Assembly: GCA_016178305.1 (NCBI GenBank)
Contig: JACOTM010000061.1
Location: 1 to 38,218 of the forward strand
Direction of reading: 5' to 3'
Length of the DNA: 38,218 nucleotides
DNA from: Flavobacteriia bacterium
GTDB lineage: Bacteria; Bacteroidota; Bacteroidia; Flavobacteriales_D; Crocinitomicaceae
The notes under the pieces were generated by a model. It saw nothing but the letters and a program-made list of their open reading frames with translations. It did not search any database and was not told the DNA's origin. How positions within the stretch are numbered: the first letter of the stretch is position 1; each line of letters starts with the position of its first letter. Position numbers and translations under genes: made by a program. Shown piece by piece: positions 33,973 to 38,218 of this stretch.

Positions 33973-35394
33973 ATGAAGTCAACTGTTTTATTCATTTTCT
34001 CATTACTTTTTGTTGTAAATAGCTTTACTCAAAAAACAACAATTACAATTAAAGGTTATGCTCCAGCATACATCGGAAAAACAATTGAAGTGTATAAAAT
34101 TCAAGATTATTTTTCTATGACTGAAGAATTATTGAGCACAACAATTGTACAGAAAGATAGCACGTTTGAATTTAAGTTGAATTCAAATGAAATTCAAAAA
34201 ATTATCATTCGATCAAACAAAAATAAATCGTATTTATACGTTCAACCATCAGGAAATTATGAAGTATTTTTACCCGAAAAAGACAAATATGATCCTTTTC
34301 GTCCAAGTGGAAATACTGTTGAATTGACATTATATAATCTAGATAGTAACGATATTAATTATAAAGTTTTAGGCTTTAACCGTTGGGTTGATGATTTTAT
34401 TGGTAATAATTACTATATAAAAAACAGTAAACCTATTGAGTTTATTAAAGAGTTGGATACTTTTAAAATGAATGCTGAAAAAGCTTATGCACAAGATACC
34501 AATCAATATTTTAAAACTTATGTCAAGTTCACATTCGCTTCCTTGGATGAAATTCAAAGTATTGGAAACAGAAACAAAGATGAAAAACATGATTTTTATC
34601 TAAAACACAATACTGTAATGTATAACAACGATGTATATATGCAATATTTAATCAAATTTTATGAAAACTTAATGCCTCGATTAGCTATTGAAACAGCAGC
34701 CAAAGTCAATTTGGGCATTGAAAAAAGCAGTCCCACACAAATAATGAAAGCATTAAGCGGAGAATATACCTTAATTAATTTAAGAATTCGTGAAATTGCA
34801 ATGATAAAAATGCTTTCAGAAGAATATTACAAAGGAGAAAATTATCAAACTAATATTTTAACCATTTTAGATAGTTTATCAAAAAAATGTATGTTTAAAA
34901 ACAATGAAATAATTGCTAAAAATGCTAAATTAAGATTATTGGAATTAGTTCCTGGCGCAAAAACACCTGATATTAATTTTGTATCTGCTGATGGTTCAAT
35001 TAAAAACATTAAATCATACAATGGAAAACACGTTTATTTACATTTTTATAATCCTTTAAGTTTAAATTGTAACAATGAAATTCCTTTGTTACTAAAACTG
35101 TATGAAACATATAAAAACGATGTAAATATCATTACGATTTACCCTGCAAATGAAAAATACAATGAAGCTGATCTAAAATTATTAAAAACAATTCCATGGG
35201 ATAAATTTGAAATTACAGATAATGACCCTTTATTAAAAAGTTTTAAAGTTGAAAATTATCCTTACTATGTATTAATTGATCAAATGGGATATATTGTATC
35301 TTCACCATCTTTAGGTCCACAACCTAATGGACAATACGAAACAATCGAAAAAACCTTTTATTTCATTCACGATTATAATACTAAAAAACAATAA
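33973..35394 (+). CDS. Exported thioredoxin-fold protein with Cys-to-Ser active site
   Basis: This 473-residue protein has a signal peptide (1-19, ending SFTQ), a beta-rich N-terminal domain (about 20-110, DUF4369-like), a long helical middle (about 130-330) and a C-terminal TlpA/ResA-like thioredoxin domain (from about 332: LELVPGAKTPDINFVSADG). At the CxxC position it reads NPLSLNCNNEIP: Ser363-Leu-Asn-Cys366. The resolving-type Cys is kept, but the nucleophilic Cys is Ser. The cis-proline is present (YPYYVLID, Pro430). It therefore should not carry out ordinary dithiol exchange; it may be a redox-inert binding protein or act by another chemistry. It sits 40 bases after coaD and may be read from the same promoter. 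Other Bacteroidota proteins of this layout have unknown substrates. Confidence 0.85.
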   Translation: MKSTVLFIFSLLFVVNSFTQKTTITIKGYAPAYIGKTIEVYKIQDYFSMTEELLSTTIVQKDSTFEFKLNSNEIQKIIIRSNKNKSYLYVQPSGNYEVFLPEKDKYDPFRPSGNTVELTLYNLDSNDINYKVLGFNRWVDDFIGNNYYIKNSKPIEFIKELDTFKMNAEKAYAQDTNQYFKTYVKFTFASLDEIQSIGNRNKDEKHDFYLKHNTVMYNNDVYMQYLIKFYENLMPRLAIETAAKVNLGIEKSSPTQIMKALSGEYTLINLRIREIAMIKMLSEEYYKGENYQTNILTILDSLSKKCMFKNNEIIAKNAKLRLLELVPGAKTPDINFVSADGSIKNIKSYNGKHVYLHFYNPLSLNCNNEIPLLLKLYETYKNDVNIITIYPANEKYNEADLKLLKTIPWDKFEITDNDPLLKSFKVENYPYYVLIDQMGYIVSSPSLGPQPNGQYETIEKTFYFIHDYNTKKQ

Positions 35395-35444
35395 AACTTC
35401 TAAAAGAATTAAGAAATTAAAAAACTCCTGAGATTATTTGAGAA

Positions 35445-35486
35445 CTCTATTTTGTTGTTTTTTTTGTTCAATAGAGGCTATTTTTT
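35445..35486 (+). terminator. Possible terminator in the convergent gap
   Basis: CTCTATT (35445-35451) pairs with AATAGAG (35470-35476) around an 18-base, T-rich loop, followed by GCTA and six T. It is 51 bases after the thioredoxin-fold gene's stop. The large loop weakens the call. No good terminator is seen on the other strand for the phosphatase gene. Confidence 0.5.
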
Positions 35487-35621
35487 AGTCATAATAGTCT
35501 TTAACTTCGTTGAAGTTTCGTCTTCTTATGAATTTTGAATAGAAATGACTTAATGCTTAGCTTGATTAAATTTTAAAACCACACTAAATTTAGACGAATT
35601 CTAAAAAATTGATTATCTAAA

Positions 35622-37124
35622 TTATTTCGTCAATATTTCTACAATTGGCTGACCTGTAGTTGCATTTGGAGTTTGTAAAAATAAAATATGCGTTAATGTA
35701 GCAGTAATGTCAGTAATATTTATATTCCGGAATATTTCTTGCTTTTTAATTCCTTTTCCATACCAAATCAATGGAACATGTGAATCATAGTTAAAAGCCG
35801 ATCCATGACTTGTTCCTTTATGTCCAAGTTCAGAATCAGTACTTTTAGCTAAAAATCCAGGCTGTAAAATAAAGATTACCTCACCACTTTTTGAAGGAAA
35901 GTAACCTAATCCAACCATTTCAGACCAATTTGAGTTGTTTGAATTTTGAAGGAAATCAGATGTAGTGAAAACAGCTTTAACACCTTCCCAACGCGAAATT
36001 TCTTGTGCAATAAAAGCTTCGACTTCTTTGGAATCAATATTCAATTGATGAATCGTCTCTTGATCTAAGTAAATATTATTATTCATTTCCTTTAATATCA
36101 AGTCAGCATTAAATTTTTGTTTAATTGCATCATTTAATTCCAATAATTTATCTTCTTTATAGACATAACCACCTGGTAATTTTTTATCTATTAAATATTG
36201 AGGAACTGGAACAACCGCATGATCCGCAGTTAAAAATAAGACAAACTCATCCTTCCCTACTTTTTGTTCAAGTTCAGAAATTAACCGTGCAATTTCTAAG
36301 TCTAAACGAATGTAAATATCTTCTAGTTCTACAGAATAAGGTCCAAATTTATGACCTGCAATATCTGGAGTAGAATAACTTATACATAACATATCCGTTT
36401 GATTATCTTGACCTAACATTTCATTATAAATAGATTCTATCGCGAAATTTGTTAAATACGTGTTTGCAAAAGGAGTAAAAGTAAATAAATCATAATTGGG
36501 TTTACCATAATCGGGTTGTTTTTGAGAATTAAAATTTTCAATCCAAAAAGGCAACTGTTCTTTATAAAAAGTACTTGTAATAAATTGACCTGTGGCATAA
36601 TCAAACCAATATGAACCATTTGACAAATGCCCCCCTGGAAGAATGGCTCCTCTATCTTTAATAGACATCGAGATAACCTTAGAATTTGAATAAGTGAGTT
36701 TTAATTGATCCGTAATGGTATTCACTTTCAAATTAAATGGAGAACATTTTCCTTCATCAGAATTAGAACCAACACCAATCACAGTTGAATCATCGACACA
36801 ATTCATCAATAAACCCGTTGATCTATCATACCAATCATTAGCTACAATTGCATGGTTACTAGGTGTTGTACCTGTATAAATCGAAGCATGTCCTGGTCCA
36901 GTATAAGTTGGCACATAATTATAATGAGTATTTCGACAATGAGTTCCATTATTCATCAATTTCAAAAATCCATTTTGAGAAAATTTAGATTGATAACGAT
37001 ATAAATATTCATAACACATTTGATCAATCACAATACCAACTACTAATTTTGGCTTTTTATTTTTTTGACTTAATAAGGAAGAAGAGCAAAAAATGATTAT
37101 CAAAAAACTACAAAAAATTTTCAT
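35622..37124 (-). CDS. PafA-type alkaline phosphatase (exported)
   Basis: Members hydrolyse phosphomonoesters in the periplasm or outside at a two-zinc site. At 500 residues with a signal peptide (1-19), the protein has the nucleotide-pyrophosphatase/alkaline-phosphatase fold. Asp34 is in VIDQM, and the nucleophile is Thr75 in TYTGPGHAS. Asn96 follows, then Lys156 and Arg158 in SIKDRGAILPGGH. The other metal ligands are in STPDIAGHKFGP, TADHAV and GTSHGSAF. The Thr/Asn/Lys/Arg set matches Elizabethkingia PafA (T79, N100, K162, R164), which separates it from diesterases of the family. It is 17 bases downstream of a response-regulator gene on the same strand, so it is probably co-transcribed with it. 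Confidence 0.93.
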   Translation of the reverse strand: MKIFCSFLIIIFCSSSLLSQKNKKPKLVVGIVIDQMCYEYLYRYQSKFSQNGFLKLMNNGTHCRNTHYNYVPTYTGPGHASIYTGTTPSNHAIVANDWYDRSTGLLMNCVDDSTVIGVGSNSDEGKCSPFNLKVNTITDQLKLTYSNSKVISMSIKDRGAILPGGHLSNGSYWFDYATGQFITSTFYKEQLPFWIENFNSQKQPDYGKPNYDLFTFTPFANTYLTNFAIESIYNEMLGQDNQTDMLCISYSTPDIAGHKFGPYSVELEDIYIRLDLEIARLISELEQKVGKDEFVLFLTADHAVVPVPQYLIDKKLPGGYVYKEDKLLELNDAIKQKFNADLILKEMNNNIYLDQETIHQLNIDSKEVEAFIAQEISRWEGVKAVFTTSDFLQNSNNSNWSEMVGLGYFPSKSGEVIFILQPGFLAKSTDSELGHKGTSHGSAFNYDSHVPLIWYGKGIKKQEIFRNINITDITATLTHILFLQTPNATTGQPIVEILTK

Positions 37125-37141
37125 GCTTCATATTTTATTAT

Positions 37142-37798
37142 TTAAATTAATCCATTCTCTAAAGAATATTTCATTAAACCAATTGTTGATTTTACTTGTA
37201 TTTTTTTAAAGATATTTTTTTTATGCCATTCAACGGTCCTTACACTCAGGCCTAATTCATCAGCAATTTCATAATTAGTTTTTTCTAAACAAATTAAACG
37301 AATGACATCTAGTTCGCGAGATGAAATAATGTTTTTCACTAAATTGTTCGCTGATGATTTAATTTTTTTTTCAGCATTTTCTATTAAAATAGCCGAAGTT
37401 CTAGCATTGTAATAAGATCCTTTCGCCATTACCATATCAACAGCATCTAATAAATCCTCTAATACGGAATCTTTTGTTAAAAATCCATGAGAGCCTAATC
37501 GATGCATTTCAATTACATGATCATCCGTATTAAACATGGATAGTGCGATTATTTTTATACTCGGATATAATTTTGTGATTATTTCAGTAGCTCTAAATCC
37601 ATCTAATTTAGGCATTCGAATATCCATAAAAATTATATCGGGTAAATTATTTTTTTTTTGTTCTAAAGCATTTAATAATTCTTGCCCATCTTCCACTTCA
37701 ATCACTACTTTAATATGATCTGTATCTCTCAATAAAGAAACAACACCTTTTCTAAAAAGTGATTGATCATCTGCAATTGCTACTTTAATCTTCTTCAT
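37142..37798 (-). CDS. NarL/FixJ-type response regulator
   Basis: This 218-residue cytoplasmic transcription factor has a receiver domain (1-125) with acidic pocket Asp10/Asp11, phospho-acceptor Asp59 (FMDIRMPKLDG), a switch Ser/Thr in ALSMF and Lys in FLTKDS. A short linker leads to a LuxR-type helix-turn-helix (about 150-215: ISSRELDVIRLICLEKTNYEIADELGLSVRTVEWHKKNIFKKI). No sensor kinase is in the window, so the partner is encoded elsewhere or beyond the right edge. Its stop is 17 bases before the phosphatase gene, which it may regulate. A TTG-N19-TAACTTTG promoter ends ten bases before the ATG, implying a very short leader. Confidence 0.96.
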   Translation of the reverse strand: MKKIKVAIADDQSLFRKGVVSLLRDTDHIKVVIEVEDGQELLNALEQKKNNLPDIIFMDIRMPKLDGFRATEIITKLYPSIKIIALSMFNTDDHVIEMHRLGSHGFLTKDSVLEDLLDAVDMVMAKGSYYNARTSAILIENAEKKIKSSANNLVKNIISSRELDVIRLICLEKTNYEIADELGLSVRTVEWHKKNIFKKIQVKSTIGLMKYSLENGLI

Positions 37799-37808
37799 AT
37801 AGTCTTAT

Positions 37809-37838
37809 CAAAGTTATTGAAATTTATGAAAAAAACAA
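37809..37838 (-). promoter_or_regulatory. Response-regulator/phosphatase promoter (TTG-N19-TAACTTTG)
   Basis: On the minus strand TAACTTTG (37809-37816) and TTG (37836-37838) have the Bacteroidota -7/-33 form with 19-base spacing. Initiation near 37802 would leave only about four bases before the ATG at 37798. Confidence 0.65.
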
Positions 37839-38020
37839 TTAAGTTAACCTGTCATAGTTATAAAATTACAATTTTATAACATATTTTGAAATTTCGTCAT
37901 AAGAATCAGACTTAGTAACTCTAAATTTATTATGATTTCAATATTTTAAGTCTTTTCCTCTCAAAACACGTTAAGTTTTTAAGAAATAAAGATCCATTAT
38001 TACTGAAAATCTTGCCTTTT

Positions 38021-38140
38021 ATGAGTAAAAAATACAATAAAATCTTTTATCAAATAATTTTAGACAGATTCTGTGTTAATATCCTAATAAAAATATTTTA
38101 TTTTTTTATACCTTTGAATCCTAAAGCAGTCAAAAACTAG
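38021..38140 (+). CDS. Possible small ORF (39 residues) before orphan terminator
   Basis: The frame from ATG 38021 to TAG 38138 encodes a 39-residue basic peptide with a hydrophobic stretch (VNILIKIFYFFIP, about 19-31) that could cross or lie in a membrane. A perfect-stem terminator begins five bases after the stop, which gives the ORF context. Codon content is what AT-rich non-coding DNA would give, and no good promoter precedes it. An alternative is a non-coding RNA of about 60 bases from the TACCTTTG box at 38109. Confidence 0.3.
   Translation: MSKKYNKIFYQIILDRFCVNILIKIFYFFIPLNPKAVKN
38109..38116 (+). promoter_or_regulatory. Possible -7 box (TACCTTTG) for a short RNA
   Basis: TACCTTTG matches TAnnTTTG. 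It would start an RNA near 38123 that reaches the terminator at 38182, about 60 bases. The 25 bases upstream contain no G and so no TTG, so the -33 element is absent. Confidence 0.35.
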
Positions 38141-38145
38141 CTTGT

Positions 38146-38182
38146 AAGAGTGTTTTCTATTAATAGAGGCACTCTTTTTTTT
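38146..38182 (+). terminator. Strong orphan intrinsic terminator
   Basis: AAGAGTG (38146-38152) pairs with CACTCTT (38170-38176), and the intervening sequence holds the palindrome CTATTAATAG. Eight T follow on the plus strand only, so it works in the plus direction. No annotated plus-strand gene precedes it. Confidence 0.85.
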
Positions 38183-38218
38183 GCTTCATAATCTTGATCA
38201 AATACTGTATTATTTTTA

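Larger units (their letters stand above)
37799..38218. other. 420-bp end region with promoters and an orphan terminator
   Basis: This region holds no long gene. It has the response-regulator promoter (37809-37838), a 39-codon plus-strand ORF (38021-38140), a TACCTTTG box (38109-38116) and a strong plus-strand terminator (38146-38182). No other plus-strand gene lies between 35394 and this terminator, so it must serve a small transcript. Confidence 0.6.

Noticed and set aside
37826-37879. 17-codon ORF (MKKTIKLTCHSYKITIL) upstream of the response regulator
   Set aside because: It is too short, has no promoter or terminator of its own, and overlaps the regulator's promoter on the other strand.

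Overview
The window is AT-rich chromosomal DNA from a Bacteroidota bacterium, most likely of the order Flavobacteriales. Three kinds of evidence point there. First, it encodes type IX secretion (T9SS) cargo: two proteins end in the type A sorting domain with a YPNP motif, one ends in the gliding-motility-associated (type B) domain, and a PorP/SprF protein is present. Second, several genes carry the Bacteroidota -7 promoter TAnnTTTG and no Shine-Dalgarno sequence is evident. Third, it has lineage-typical families: DUF5606, the DUF3822-rsmD-coaD cluster, paired TonB-dependent receptors and a PafA-type phosphatase. A family or genus cannot be fixed from sequence reading alone. I see no insertion sequence, prophage, CRISPR array, rRNA or tRNA, so this reads as ordinary chromosome rich in secreted proteins.

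Layout. 1-174: start of an exported protein cut by the window edge. 251-838: nitroreductase. 1095-6296: two-gene unit of a multidomain M43 metalloprotease/adhesin with a type B sorting domain, followed by its PorP/SprF partner. 6457-7152: TruC-like pseudouridine synthase. 7300-7998: unknown lipoprotein. 8273-11152: dnaB followed by a secreted protein of the family usually mislabelled asparagine synthetase B. 11255-11707: small NTF2-like protein. 11768-16304: two divergent subtilases, one with a T9SS tail. 16354-16926: DUF5606 protein with a basic tail. 17063-22020: operon of two TonB receptors and a small lipoprotein with a likely surface-export signal; just upstream at 22436-22960 lies a small protein ending in PPQA. 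23012-27799: 1595-residue repetitive T9SS adhesin. 28227-31114: arginase followed by arginyl-tRNA synthetase. 31392-32057: unknown exported protein. 32156-35394: DUF3822, rsmD, coaD and a thioredoxin-fold exported protein whose first active-site cysteine is Ser. 35622-37798: NarL-type response regulator followed by a PafA-type alkaline phosphatase. 37799-38218: a gap ending in a strong orphan terminator, behind a possible 39-codon ORF or small RNA.

How the parts work together. Much of the window serves the cell surface: T9SS cargo (metalloprotease, subtilase, giant adhesin) with a dedicated outer-membrane partner, TonB-dependent uptake, and exported phosphatase and proteases. This suits a life based on degrading polymers and scavenging phosphate, iron/haem and amino acids. 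The housekeeping genes (dnaB, argS, rsmD, coaD, truC) are interspersed. No unmistakable new defence or mobile system is visible. The most promising unknowns are the TonB receptor/lipoprotein/PPQA locus, the secreted pseudo-AsnB protein next to dnaB, the arginase-argS pairing, and the orphan transcription unit at the right edge.
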